From: Porticoccaceae bacterium
GTDB taxonomy: Bacteria; Pseudomonadota; Gammaproteobacteria; Pseudomonadales; Porticoccaceae
Assembly: GCA_018069525.1 (NCBI GenBank)
Contig: JAGPUQ010000009.1
Span: 1-64,000, forward strand
Length of the DNA stretch: 64,000 nt
Direction: 5' to 3'
The notes under the pieces were generated by a model. That model made no database searches, was not told the origin of the DNA, and saw nothing but the letters and a program-made list of their open reading frames with translations. Below are positions 9,670 to 17,953 of the stretch, in pieces; position 1 is the stretch's first letter; every line of letters begins with the position of its first letter. A program made the translations under genes and the position numbers.

Positions 9670-10599
9670 TTAAAAAGACACCGTAACCACCGCCACAAAC
9701 ACCAGCCAGGCCAGTGCGCAACGAAAGAACAGGGACTCCAGGCTACGCAGCTGAGTAGCCAGACGACTACCTACACTAGCATCGGCGTCGGCAGAATCAG
9801 GTGTAAACGAGGTACTTACGAAAGCGCCTAATAAACTGGGACTCGACTCGGTACTCACCAGGGATTCCAGCCAGGTTTCAACACAAGATCCGAAATTACC
9901 GACCACCGCCAAAATCAAACCCAGAGCCCGCACCGGTAACCACTCTGCCCAGTACAGCCAGTTCCGGGCTAAGCTGGCATTGTCTTTGGGGTTCTCTCCA
10001 ACATCGTCGCTAGCCACCATATCCGTGTCTTCAGCAGTGCTTTGATCGGTGCTTTCAACAAGGTCTGTCTCTTTAGCCTGCGCCGAAAGCCACAGTAATC
10101 TATACAGCAACGCAGCGGCGGGGCCAAGTACGAAGAACCAAAATACGACGGCAAACACGTGTTCCATAAAGCGATAGGACAAGGCATTGACGACCTGTCC
10201 CGACAGAGTCGCATCGTCCACCCCATCCAGCTCGGGAGCACCGGTTTGCCCAGAGAGCGCCTCAACGCGATGATAAACCCCCTGCATATCTTCGTTTTCA
10301 GCGTCGTCAGCCAGAGCAGTTATGTCATCGACCACATCACCACGCCCAAAACTGTATAACAACACCGCCACTGCTACCGCCAGCGATACCAGTCCAAAGA
10401 CCCAGCCGTCCACGAAGCGCAGCAACAGGTCCAGCCCAATAACCGGCAAGGCCAGACCCACCAACAATCTTGGCAGCCCACGGGGTAAATAGGTAAGGCT
10501 GCTATACCAGTCCGAATACCAGGCATCCCGCTGTAAACCCGCCGGGATTTTTTCGTTATAGAGCACCGCCAGGGCGATCAGTAGCGCAATGAGTCCCAT
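9670..10599 (-). CDS. ampE: AmpE-like inner-membrane protein
   Basis: A 309-residue membrane protein with the AmpE start pattern (LIALLIALAVLYNEKIP), four or so membrane segments at about 1-15, 45-90, 148-170 and the C-terminal region, and the conserved stretch VVNALSYRFMEHVFAVVFWFFVLGPAAALLYRL. AmpE was described as a sensory membrane protein encoded with AmpD; it belongs to the CobD/CbiB-related superfamily. The soluble loop at about 172-195 is acidic and repetitive (12-bp DNA repeat). It lies 84 bp downstream of ampD on the same strand, the conserved ampDE arrangement. Confidence 0.9.
   Translation of the reverse strand: MGLIALLIALAVLYNEKIPAGLQRDAWYSDWYSSLTYLPRGLPRLLVGLALPVIGLDLLLRFVDGWVFGLVSLAVAVAVLLYSFGRGDVVDDITALADDAENEDMQGVYHRVEALSGQTGAPELDGVDDATLSGQVVNALSYRFMEHVFAVVFWFFVLGPAAALLYRLLWLSAQAKETDLVESTDQSTAEDTDMVASDDVGENPKDNASLARNWLYWAEWLPVRALGLILAVVGNFGSCVETWLESLVSTESSPSLLGAFVSTSFTPDSADADASVGSRLATQLRSLESLFFRCALAWLVFVAVVTVSF
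10025..10072. repeat. 12-bp degenerate tandem repeat, about 4 copies, in ampE
   Basis: Units GTGTCTTCAGCA, GTGCTTTGATCG, GTGCTTTCAACA and AGGTCTGTCTCT form an in-frame tetrapeptide repeat rich in Ser, Thr, Asp and Glu in a loop between membrane segments. Confidence 0.65.
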
Positions 10600-10660
10600 A
10601 TTATTTTGCCTCAGTATTAACTTTAGATTCGCAGGCTATAAAACGTACTAGCTCGTTATT

Positions 10661-10684
10661 CATTCAATCGGCCATTCAGCCGGT
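10661..10684. repeat. 12-bp tandem repeat, 2 copies, at the ampD stop codon
   Basis: CATTCAATCGGC and CATTCAGCCGGT match at 9 of 12 positions; a weaker third unit runs into the 3' end of ampD. Confidence 0.5.
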
Positions 10685-11292
10685 CAGTCGGTTTTTTCAA
10701 GCAGAGCCAAAAACTTGTGCCAGTCGAAGCCTGGCCCGGGATCAGTTTTACGTCCCGGAGCGATATCGCTATGTCCCACGATACGCTCTCTGGTGATGGC
10801 AGGATAGCGGCTTTGCAGCGCCCGTGTCATTTCAGCTAAAACCGCGTACTGCCTCTCAGTATAGCCCGAGGTGTCGGTACCTTCGAGCTCAATACCAATA
10901 GCAAAGTCGTTACAGCGTGTGCGCCCTTCAAAACTGGATTGACCCGCGTGCCAGGCGCGCTGGTCAAAGGCCACAAATTGAGTGCACTCGCCATGGCGAT
11001 CAATCAACAGGTGGGCGGAAACTTCTGCCTCGGCAATACTGGCAAAATACGGGTGGTCGTCGGGTGACAAGCAATTAGTGAACAGCCGCTCGATATAAGG
11101 GCCGCCAAATTCCCCGGGCGGGAGGGAAATATTGTGAATCACCAAAAGTGAGATGTCGGAACTCTGCGCGTCGGCACACGACTTGTCGTTGGTCCGTGAA
11201 TCACAGTTGGGCGAAAGTACTCGACGAGCGTCGCTGCACCAGCCACCTGCACTGATACCGGTGCTTTTAATGCCACTGTCCTTTAACGCCAC
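10684..11292 (-). CDS. ampD: 1,6-anhydro-N-acetylmuramyl-L-alanine amidase AmpD
   Basis: Cytoplasmic zinc amidase that cuts L-Ala from anhydro-MurNAc in imported muropeptides, lowering the signal that induces ampC. The N-acetylmuramoyl-L-alanine amidase type 2 fold is evident: SLLVIHNISLPPGEFGGPYI holds zinc ligand H53, IVGHSDIAPGRKTDPGPGFDW holds H174 and D184 with K182, and E136 lies in IGIELEGTD. The 202 residues include about 15 extra at the N-terminus; the GTG at 11292 is the first start and no better one is seen. Upstream is a 16-bp triple repeat containing AGGA-like sites. Confidence 0.96.
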   Translation of the reverse strand: MALKDSGIKSTGISAGGWCSDARRVLSPNCDSRTNDKSCADAQSSDISLLVIHNISLPPGEFGGPYIERLFTNCLSPDDHPYFASIAEAEVSAHLLIDRHGECTQFVAFDQRAWHAGQSSFEGRTRCNDFAIGIELEGTDTSGYTERQYAVLAEMTRALQSRYPAITRERIVGHSDIAPGRKTDPGPGFDWHKFLALLEKTD

Positions 11293-11299
11293 AACCTTT

Positions 11300-11347
11300 T
11301 AATCCCGCTCTTCCTTAATTCCGCTGCTCTTTAATATCGTTGTCTTT
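11300..11347. repeat. 16-bp tandem repeat, 3 copies, just upstream of ampD
   Basis: Plus-strand units TAATCCCGCTCTTCCT, TAATTCCGCTGCTCTT and TAATATCGTTGTCTTT begin 8 bp upstream of the ampD GTG. On the coding strand each unit contains a purine-rich stretch (for example AGGAAGAG) resembling a ribosome site. Confidence 0.85.
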
Positions 11348-11413
11348 GTCATAGGTATTCTTTTGACATTATCGCTTACTAAAGTCACTTAAGGTTGGGG
11401 ATTATAGCCACAA

Positions 11414-13669
11414 TCAATTTTCGTTAGCGGCTTTTTGACCCATGATATCGAAGGCTTCGGTGAGCGCATCGTCAAACAAATGAGAATTGTCGAGCACCAC
11501 CAGATTACCTTCTTTCATCGCTACAGCCAGGCGATAACGATGTGCCTCTGCAACTTTGTTCCCCGCCCGGTCGCCAAATACGAAGGTATTAGACGACGGC
11601 ACAACGCCCAATAGACGACCACAGATCGGCTCCCCGGTAATACTGCGAAATTCCACCCAACTATCCCGGGCAATGGAATCGACCCGGCTAAGATCGCTGT
11701 CAACCAACTGAGTCACCAAACCTTCATCCATGGGATGGGATTCCCCTGGGATGGAGAGCTGCAAAGTATCGATAATGACTCGCACGAAGTACTGTCCCGC
11801 ATCGCGTGCCTCGTCTTTCTCCAGCACAATGAGGGAAGACCCAACGTGATCCGTTGCAAAGAAATCACCTATCAACCGCAACAACCTGGAAGACTCAAAG
11901 CTATCGTAGGCAATCTGTTCAAGAGCGGCAGCCAACGCTGCCAACAACTTCTCAACATAGGCCGCTTCGGCAGAATCAGGGTCGGCCACCAAACCCACTA
12001 GCTGATCCAGTAAATGCACGCCCGTGTGCCATTCTGGAGAATCTACACCGTGCTTAACGTGAGCTAAAAAAAGCACCTTACACCAGGCTTGTTCAACCAG
12101 GTCGAGTACAAACAAGGGCTGCCCGGCCCCACACACCCTCGATTTTAGTACCTTCTCTACTTGCTCATAAGCACTGTTAGTACGCTCCGTGGCAATGGCT
12201 TCTTCCATGGTGCGCGAGCCCAGACGAGCACAGCGACGGCGATCTTTTTCTGCCAGCTCGATAAACTCTGAGAGTAAATCCGTCAGGCTGCGGGTGTCGT
12301 GCTGAAGGCTCCGCAAGCGGTTAATGACATCATCTATTTTTCGATACAGAGGGTCGGCGGCGGGCTTACTTCCGAGTTGAAAACTACTGGCTACTGCCGT
12401 AATCTCGTTTAATAAGCGTCTTGCCGGATGGTATTCGCGATCGAGAAAACCGGGGTCGCTGATCGCCAGATTGACCGCAGGCAATTCAACTTTACCAAGC
12501 AAACCACTCAGTACATCCGGCGACCACCGGCGCTTGCCCACCTGCTCGAATAAAGCATCCATCAAACCCACGATGTGCTGATCAACTGGGTGTAGCTGAT
12601 CAAAGTCCTGACCCTGACCCGCTAGCGCCTCGTCGATTTGCTCGCGGATACTGCGGCGCTCTGTATTCGCCGCGATCACATCACCCAACTGCAATAACGT
12701 CGTTACGGCTACACTCAGTGGCGGATATTCGATATCGGGAGAGGCCTCGGCAACTTGCGCTTTTACTGACTCTGGCAATGCATCGAGAAGGCGAGTGCTG
12801 GCGCGCCCCAAAATATTCTGCGCCGTTTCCGTCTCAGTAATGCCCGGCGCTTCAAGTTCCGAACTCGGTTTCTCATCAAGGTGTTTATCGACGCCCTTCT
12901 CACCAGCCAAGGTACCCTCAATCGAGGTATCCTCAATCGGGACATCTTCAATCGGAGTATCGGGGAAGGTCGGCTTCACACCTAAATCCGCGAGCAAGAC
13001 ATCACATTCGTCAAGAAAAGTCGGCAAACCGGCCAACACCACTTGCTCAAATAACTTTAGCAAACTAATGCGTGGCAGCAATCCAACATCCACCTTGCGG
13101 CTACGAACGTCGAAACTATTTACTAGATATTCGGGCTCGAAGGGTGAGAGTGCCGCATCCGGAACTCGCGCCAGGATCGTGGTCAATCTGCCATTAAGTT
13201 GGCGCAATACCGAATGAACACTCGCCCTCGATACAGATACCATCGTGTCCATAATGATAATGGCTTCCAACTCATCGTTTTCTACCAACGCGAGACTGTC
13301 CAGGCTCACATCGCCACCAGGATCCGACTGCGGCTCTGCTTCTGCGGCACCGAGCGAGCTTGTTTTTGTCCCACTAGCAAAGTACTTATTGCCTTCCTGC
13401 TCCACCGAAACCGTTAGAGTAAAGAAAGCTTCGGCGACTTGATCTACAATATCTGCCTGAATCTGGCTACGCTGGGCACGCAGCATTTTCATGGCGTCAA
13501 AGTAAACGGTTTGTAAGGCCACATCGGGGCTGGAGTCTGCGGCTTCGAAGAAAGCCTCGTTGACCTGAGCAAACACCGCTTCTAAACCATCGGCCAAAAA
13601 CGAACGGTGCCGATCTGCAAGCATACGCAGCATGCCTGGCAGAGTGGAAGTACGAGTTTGTTCTATCAA
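11414..13669 (-). CDS. DUF1631 family protein
   Basis: A 751-residue soluble protein matching the DUF1631 family of gamma/betaproteobacteria: the N-terminal block (residues 1-75, LADRHRSFLADGLEAVF) and the C-terminal block with GSSLIVLEKDEARDAGQYFVR, WVEFRSITGEPICGRLLGVV and YRLAVAMKEGNLVVLDNSHLFDDAL. The last block resembles a small beta domain seen in PilZ-related DUF1631 tails; this is a suggestion only. Residues about 230-250 carry an in-frame acidic repeat (PIED/PIED/SIEG). The first codon is TTG at 13669; ATG at 13633 is an alternative. The gene lies between ampD and nadC, its usual neighbourhood. Function unknown. Confidence 0.88.
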   Translation of the reverse strand: MIEQTRTSTLPGMLRMLADRHRSFLADGLEAVFAQVNEAFFEAADSSPDVALQTVYFDAMKMLRAQRSQIQADIVDQVAEAFFTLTVSVEQEGNKYFASGTKTSSLGAAEAEPQSDPGGDVSLDSLALVENDELEAIIIMDTMVSVSRASVHSVLRQLNGRLTTILARVPDAALSPFEPEYLVNSFDVRSRKVDVGLLPRISLLKLFEQVVLAGLPTFLDECDVLLADLGVKPTFPDTPIEDVPIEDTSIEGTLAGEKGVDKHLDEKPSSELEAPGITETETAQNILGRASTRLLDALPESVKAQVAEASPDIEYPPLSVAVTTLLQLGDVIAANTERRSIREQIDEALAGQGQDFDQLHPVDQHIVGLMDALFEQVGKRRWSPDVLSGLLGKVELPAVNLAISDPGFLDREYHPARRLLNEITAVASSFQLGSKPAADPLYRKIDDVINRLRSLQHDTRSLTDLLSEFIELAEKDRRRCARLGSRTMEEAIATERTNSAYEQVEKVLKSRVCGAGQPLFVLDLVEQAWCKVLFLAHVKHGVDSPEWHTGVHLLDQLVGLVADPDSAEAAYVEKLLAALAAALEQIAYDSFESSRLLRLIGDFFATDHVGSSLIVLEKDEARDAGQYFVRVIIDTLQLSIPGESHPMDEGLVTQLVDSDLSRVDSIARDSWVEFRSITGEPICGRLLGVVPSSNTFVFGDRAGNKVAEAHRYRLAVAMKEGNLVVLDNSHLFDDALTEAFDIMGQKAANEN
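12911..12955. repeat. 15-bp tandem repeat, 3 copies, in the DUF1631 gene
   Basis: Units GGTACCCTCAATCGA, GGTATCCTCAATCGG and GACATCTTCAATCGG encode an in-frame pentapeptide repeat (TPIED VPIED TSIEG) in a predicted disordered linker. Confidence 0.9.
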
Positions 13670-13863
13670 GACCGATGCAACCTAGCCAATAAAAGCGATT
13701 AAGGAATATTTATTCCAATGTAAAATCATATTGTTATGACCCAATCTTCTATTCAAACATAAGCAATGTCAAGTAATACGATGCCTATCACCGCCATCTA
13801 CACTCGACTCAAGCAACTCCAGCTCCAACTCACCGGCCGCTATCCACCGCTCTGTTGGTTACA

Positions 13864-13911
13864 ATAGCCGTCGACATAGTTATCAACGTAGCTATCAACA
13901 TAATCACCAAC
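13864..13911. repeat. 12-bp tandem repeat, 4 copies, upstream of nadC
   Basis: Units ATAGCCGTCGAC, ATAGTTATCAAC, GTAGCTATCAAC and ATAATCACCAAC, with a decayed fifth unit, end about 27 bp before the nadC ATG at 13939. Because the unit is 12 bp the frame stays open through them, creating a false N-terminal extension. Confidence 0.9.
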
Positions 13912-13938
13912 TTAGCCACCACAACTTCAAGGCAAAGC

Positions 13939-14826
13939 ATGAATATCGACCCAGAACTTCAGCAAGATATAAGTGACAGCGTAACAAGAGCGCTGACCGA
14001 AGATATCGGCAGCGGCGACATTACCGCCCAACTGATTCCCGCTGAACATAAAGCGCAGGCAACGATTGTTACCCGCGAAGACGCGGTGGCATGCGGTATA
14101 CCCTGGGTCGACGCAGTCTTTGCCCAGCTAGACCCCGGAATAGAAATCGACTGGGCCGTTAGCGAAGGCGATGATATTCAGGCCGGGCAAACACTCTGCA
14201 CGTTAACCGGCAAGGCCCGCAGCTTGCTCACTGGTGAACGTGCGGCATTGAATTTTTTGCAAACGCTATCGGGCACCGCGACCGTTGCTCGCCACTACGC
14301 CGAACTGGTAACAGACAGCGGTATTACTATTTTGGATACCCGCAAAACTCTACCCGGCCTACGTTTAGCACAAAAATATGCGGTACACGTCGGCGGCTGC
14401 CAAAATCATCGTATGGGCCTTTACGATGCCTTTTTAATTAAAGAAAATCATATCGCCGCCTGCGGAGGTATTCAGCAAGCTGTGGAACGCGCGCGGGTAA
14501 TCGCGCCGGGCAAACCGGTAGAAATCGAAGTAGAAAATCTGGAAGAATGCCAGCAAGCCTTATCGGCCGGGGCCGAACGTATTATGCTGGATAACTTTTC
14601 ACTCCCCGATGTCACCAGGGCCGTCGCCTTACGTGACAATCAGCGCAACCAGCAGCCCGGCAAGCAACGCACCGAACTTGAAGTGTCGGGAAACATTGAA
14701 GGTGAGGCCATAGGTGCTTACCGCAATTCGGGCATTGATTTTATTTCCAGTGGCGCGCTGACCAAACATCTAAAAGCAACGGATTATTCGATGCGCATTA
14801 CATCATCACCCAACTTAACTGAATAA
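13939..14826 (+). CDS. nadC: Nicotinate-nucleotide pyrophosphorylase (quinolinate phosphoribosyltransferase)
   Basis: Makes nicotinate mononucleotide from quinolinate and PRPP in de novo NAD synthesis. The protein begins MNIDPELQQDISDSV and has the family motifs ALTEDIGSGDITAQLI, LTGERAALNFLQTLSGTAT, DTRKTLPGLRLAQKYAV, GGCQNHRMGLYDAFLIKENH and the C-terminal GIDFISSGALTKH. Length 295 residues is normal. The open frame runs back to 13855, but the extra 28 residues are encoded by a 12-bp DNA repeat and resemble no homologue; ATG at 13939 has AAGG 8 bp upstream. The next genes follow the nadC-pil-coaE-yacG order known from pseudomonads, with an oligosaccharyltransferase inserted. Confidence 0.97.
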   Translation: MNIDPELQQDISDSVTRALTEDIGSGDITAQLIPAEHKAQATIVTREDAVACGIPWVDAVFAQLDPGIEIDWAVSEGDDIQAGQTLCTLTGKARSLLTGERAALNFLQTLSGTATVARHYAELVTDSGITILDTRKTLPGLRLAQKYAVHVGGCQNHRMGLYDAFLIKENHIAACGGIQQAVERARVIAPGKPVEIEVENLEECQQALSAGAERIMLDNFSLPDVTRAVALRDNQRNQQPGKQRTELEVSGNIEGEAIGAYRNSGIDFISSGALTKHLKATDYSMRITSSPNLTE

Positions 14827-14841
14827 AACCAACCCTCCGCA

Positions 14842-16548
14842 TCACTCGGATAAAGTTACGTTGCTCAATTGCGGATGCTCACTCGCTAATGATTTTAAAC
14901 CCTGGGCTGCATTCTCGTATTGCTGAGGCCCATGTAGTATTTTTAACCGCAACATCTCCAACTCGGCTTCTTCATATCTGCCATTAATCCCCAGAACCCG
15001 CGCATATTGAAACAGGAAAGGTGGGAAAGGGTAGCGGTGAGCGACCCGCCCCATCGCTTCAATCTCGGCTTCTGACATATTTTCATTAGCGTCTGTTCTC
15101 ACAAAACGCTCAAATCCAGCGAGCTGGGTCAACAAGACAATAGGGCGCTCGTCTCTGGGGACATGTATACCGCGCGCCTCGAAACGCATCTGTCGACTGT
15201 TATCTTCCTGGGTTTTATATTCTAGGAACACCCGGCTCATTAAAACCACCCCGACCAACAGGGCAATAGAAAACACCAGTCGTGGAACCGTTATTTTCTT
15301 TATTGAAGACCTGCTATCTATAATGCCTGCAAACAAACCCACCGGGAGTAAAAAGTAGGCGTATTCCAGTGGGAACTCTACCAGGGCATGGATGCCGACA
15401 ACGCCAATCGCCGCAAGTCCGTACCAACTTTCGACATCCCTGCAAGACCAAAAGCGGGACAGTACCCACCAGGCCATTAACAGTAATAGCAAACCACCCA
15501 GTACCACGCCATTCCAAATCAACAAATCCAGAACAATACTGTGGCTATGAGCGAATTGCGAAGAAATATCGTAGTCATCAACCACTGCAACCAGGGCAAT
15601 AATGACCTGATTCCAACCGTAGCCAAACAGGGGTTCGCGTAGTGCCGCATCCAACAATTGTGGCCATACGTTTAGGCGAACCGCGCCTCGTCGACTGACC
15701 ACAGATTCCGAACCGAGTCCGTGGTAAAACCATTCCGTTACTAGAGGTAAAACAAACACCAGGCCCAAAAATAACGCCACGGCGCAACAAACTTGCAAGC
15801 GGGTGCATTTCAAACTCAGGCGCTGCGGCTGCCACATTAGCCAGCCAGCGACAAAAACCATTACCAGAATGGACGTGCGCGAACGCGCCATCGCGATACC
15901 AGCCATCAACAACACCACGAATACCCACGTTAAGGCCCCACCCAGCTTGCCGCGCTCTCTTAAATAAACCGCCGACATCAAACCCAGAAACAGCAGAGTA
16001 GCTAAATTGTTGGGCTGACCCAGATTAGCGTGGGCTCTGCTGCCCATAGGAATGGTCATAAACCATAAGCCCTCCCAGATGCTCGCCCATTGACCTGCGG
16101 CTATCACGAAGGACAAAAAGGCCCCGACAAGCAACAGGCAGGCTACGATCTCGCTTATGCCCCAGTCTTTCTTCGGCGGCTCGTGCGCAAGAATCCCACC
16201 CAGGACATAGACCAGGGTCAGGCCGCCCAGGTATAACGCCGCCATTACCGCATCGCCCAGGAAGTATATTTTCCCGACACCATATTGCAACAAAGGCACA
16301 CAGATTAGCGCCGCCAGCACCAACACTATCCAGGGCACTGAGTCCATTGTCAAAAGACGTCCAGGCTGCAACCAGAAAACGGTAATACCCAGCGACACGA
16401 ATCCTAATGCCGCTACAAATTCATTATAAAAAGCCGTCCAGGGATAGTAGTGGTTGGGCAACAACCACGCCAGCACTACGCAGAGGCCAAAACACAGATA
16501 GAGGTAAGCAGATAGCTTGTCAGTTACTACAGAGATATTTTTAATCAC
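14842..16548 (-). CDS. PglL/TfpO-type O-oligosaccharyltransferase (Wzy_C family)
   Basis: A 568-residue inner-membrane protein with about 12 membrane segments. The sequence SRAHANLGQPNNLATLLFLG, the region around FGYGWNQV with the following SQFAHSHSIVLDLLIWNG, and EFPLEYAYFLLPVG match the O-antigen ligase/PglL group that moves lipid-linked glycans onto pilins or other proteins. The C-terminal soluble part (about 440-568) resembles the Wzy_C_2 tail. It sits next to the pilin gene, transcribed in the same direction 474 bp downstream, so pilin glycosylation is the likely job (inference). An O-antigen ligase role cannot be excluded, but no lipopolysaccharide genes are nearby. GTG at 16548 is the start used. 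Confidence 0.85.
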   Translation of the reverse strand: MIKNISVVTDKLSAYLYLCFGLCVVLAWLLPNHYYPWTAFYNEFVAALGFVSLGITVFWLQPGRLLTMDSVPWIVLVLAALICVPLLQYGVGKIYFLGDAVMAALYLGGLTLVYVLGGILAHEPPKKDWGISEIVACLLLVGAFLSFVIAAGQWASIWEGLWFMTIPMGSRAHANLGQPNNLATLLFLGLMSAVYLRERGKLGGALTWVFVVLLMAGIAMARSRTSILVMVFVAGWLMWQPQRLSLKCTRLQVCCAVALFLGLVFVLPLVTEWFYHGLGSESVVSRRGAVRLNVWPQLLDAALREPLFGYGWNQVIIALVAVVDDYDISSQFAHSHSIVLDLLIWNGVVLGGLLLLLMAWWVLSRFWSCRDVESWYGLAAIGVVGIHALVEFPLEYAYFLLPVGLFAGIIDSRSSIKKITVPRLVFSIALLVGVVLMSRVFLEYKTQEDNSRQMRFEARGIHVPRDERPIVLLTQLAGFERFVRTDANENMSEAEIEAMGRVAHRYPFPPFLFQYARVLGINGRYEEAELEMLRLKILHGPQQYENAAQGLKSLASEHPQLSNVTLSE

Positions 16549-16956
16549 GTATCGTTATCCTTATTTTTTCGCCAATAGCTCAGCGCTTGGTGAGCACCCT
16601 TTTTTTACGGGCTAAACCCCCTTCCCGGCTAGGTGATACCCTACCAAAAATGTATAGTAAAACTACCGACCCGCACCTGAGGGTTAAGCCCTGAGCCGGA
16701 ATAAAAACACGTGGGCTTTGGATTAATAACGTCAGCATAAGCTACGTCGGATATCTAAACCGTTAAACGTGTCAAACTGACGACAAAAAAACCATCCCAG
16801 TATAACGACTTCCCAATATTCGACGATCCGATAAGCGGAAAAACCGAGAACCCCAGGCAATGCCAACCCGCCAGCCTACTCTCACAGCAGAGCCAAAACA
16901 GCTATAAACCCATCATCGCCGACAAGAACAAATCGCGCCCAACTAAATAAACAAGC
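16549..16956. other. Intergenic region between pilA terminator and the oligosaccharyltransferase gene
   Basis: No gene is seen in these 408 bp. The stretch should hold the promoter of the oligosaccharyltransferase. A plus-strand GCTCA/TGAGC hairpin followed by ACCC and seven T (16577-16606) looks terminator-like but no plus-strand gene ends nearby. Confidence 0.5.
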
Positions 16957-16986
16957 AAAAAAAAACAGCGCCTTTCGGCGCCATTT
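16957..16986 (-). terminator. Rho-independent terminator of pilA
   Basis: On the minus strand a GCGCC stem closed by a GAAA tetraloop and GGCGC, extended by G-T pairs, is followed by about ten T. It lies about 40 bp after the pilA stop codon. A strong terminator right after the highly expressed pilin gene is usual. Confidence 0.92.
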
Positions 16987-17022
16987 TTATATCACTCTGT
17001 TGCTAATCAATAGTCACAGAGC

Positions 17023-17505
17023 TTACTGACCGCGGCAAGAACCGGGCAGATACTTCGCGGGCATACTCGTGCCAGTACCACCACAAACCCAACCGTATAT
17101 GTTACCACCAACATCACCATTATCTAAAGCCGTAACCGAGTCGGTCATCGGTATTAAAGTAACGGTTTGATTGGTCGCAGCAGTGATCAGGTTTCGCGAT
17201 GTCAACGTAATCACACCATTTAAATCGGTCTGAATCTGTGAAACATACTTGGTGCCGACTTCGGTATTAGACACCTCACAACCCCATGAGTTTGCCGCAG
17301 GCAAAGCCGCGCCAACCGCTGACTGCACAGTTTCAGTAATAGAAGTACGACAAGCACTACCGGCCAAAATAATTTCCGATACTTTCGCACGAACCGTATA
17401 ATCCTGGTAAGCAGGCAGCGCTACCGCAGCCAGAATACCGATGATCGCTACTACAATCATCAATTCGATAAGGGTAAAACCCTGTTGTTGTTTACGTTGT
17501 TTCAT
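17023..17505 (-). CDS. pilA: Type IV pilin major subunit PilA
   Basis: Class IVa prepilin of 160 residues. The short leader MKQRKQQQG is cut by PilD after G9, leaving F10 as the N-methylated residue; E14 is the conserved Glu5 of the mature chain, followed by the hydrophobic assembly helix [22 protein letters not shown] in part. Four cysteines are present (C52, C76, C141, C157); C141-C157 would close the C-terminal D-region loop. ATG at 17505 has AGGAG 9 bp upstream. A sigma-54-type promoter and a perfect palindrome lie upstream, and a strong terminator follows. pilB-pilC-pilD diverge from it and a PglL-like gene lies downstream, so the pilin may be glycosylated. Confidence 0.98.
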   Translation of the reverse strand: MKQRKQQQGFTLIELMIVVAIIGILAAVALPAYQDYTVRAKVSEIILAGSACRTSITETVQSAVGAALPAANSWGCEVSNTEVGTKYVSQIQTDLNGVITLTSRNLITAATNQTVTLIPMTDSVTALDNGDVGGNIYGWVCGGTGTSMPAKYLPGSCRGQ

Positions 17506-17573
17506 TGGTTAATTCTCCTGGTTTGGCCTGTTTTAAATTAAATATACTTTATGAGCTTAGGCAGGTTATGTAG

Positions 17574-17589
17574 TACAAAAGCCATGCCA
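17574..17589 (-). promoter_or_regulatory. Sigma-54 (-24/-12) promoter of pilA
   Basis: The minus strand reads TGGCATGGCTTTTGTA, which matches TGGCAC-N5-TTGCA except for C to T at two positions; the -24 GG is intact and the -12 GC is GT. It ends about 68 bp before the pilA ATG. pilA transcription by RpoN and PilR is established in Pseudomonas; the site here is my reading. Confidence 0.7.
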
Positions 17590-17670
17590 AAAAAAATAAA
17601 CCTTAAGTTTCAGATAGTTAGGAAAATAACCGAAACTTATAAAACAACAAAACTGACAACAAAACAGAAA

Positions 17671-17691
17671 TGCTGACAAATATTGTCAGCA
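17671..17691. promoter_or_regulatory. Perfect 9-3-9 palindrome, candidate PilR enhancer site
   Basis: TGCTGACAA-ATA-TTGTCAGCA is a perfect inverted repeat centred about 100 bp upstream of the -24/-12 promoter, an enhancer-like distance. Each arm contains TGTC, the core reported for PilR sites in Pseudomonas. A further CTGACAAC half-site lies at 17653-17660. Confidence 0.6.
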
Positions 17692-17953
17692 TGCGCCGAT
17701 ATGTTCAAATTATTTTTTGGAATTATCGGTCCATATTCAGGGGATTCTGGGCGCTTACTTGTATCGTCGCCAGGGCTTATTAGCATTTTACCTTTATTAT
17801 GAGCCAAATAGAGAACCAGTACGCTGGACAAACACCTATCGACAAGACTACTATTTACCGAGTAATAAGAGCTTAACGAATTCACCTTATGTAAATTCTT
17901 ACCATAAACAAACACCAAACCACTAACAGCAATCCATTCAATACAGTGATGTT

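Larger units (their letters stand above)
17506..17953. other. Divergent control region between pilA and pilB
   Basis: This 448-bp AT-rich stretch has no convincing gene; one 93-codon frame lacks any recognisable feature. It holds the pilA sigma-54-type promoter (17574-17589), a 21-bp palindrome (17671-17691) and the unmarked pilBCD promoter. Confidence 0.7.

Noticed and set aside
13855-13938. Upstream part of the nadC frame as coding sequence
   Set aside because: It is made of 12-bp DNA repeats that happen to keep the frame open; the real start with ribosome site is at 13939.
16577-16606. Plus-strand terminator-like hairpin between the oligosaccharyltransferase gene and pilA
   Set aside because: No plus-strand gene ends nearby; nadC stops 1.7 kb earlier in front of a convergent gene. 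Not listed as a terminator.
17637-17918. 93-codon frame on the minus strand in the pilA-pilB gap
   Set aside because: AT-rich composition, no recognisable domain, no ribosome site, and it overlaps the palindrome of the pilA control region; best read as chance.
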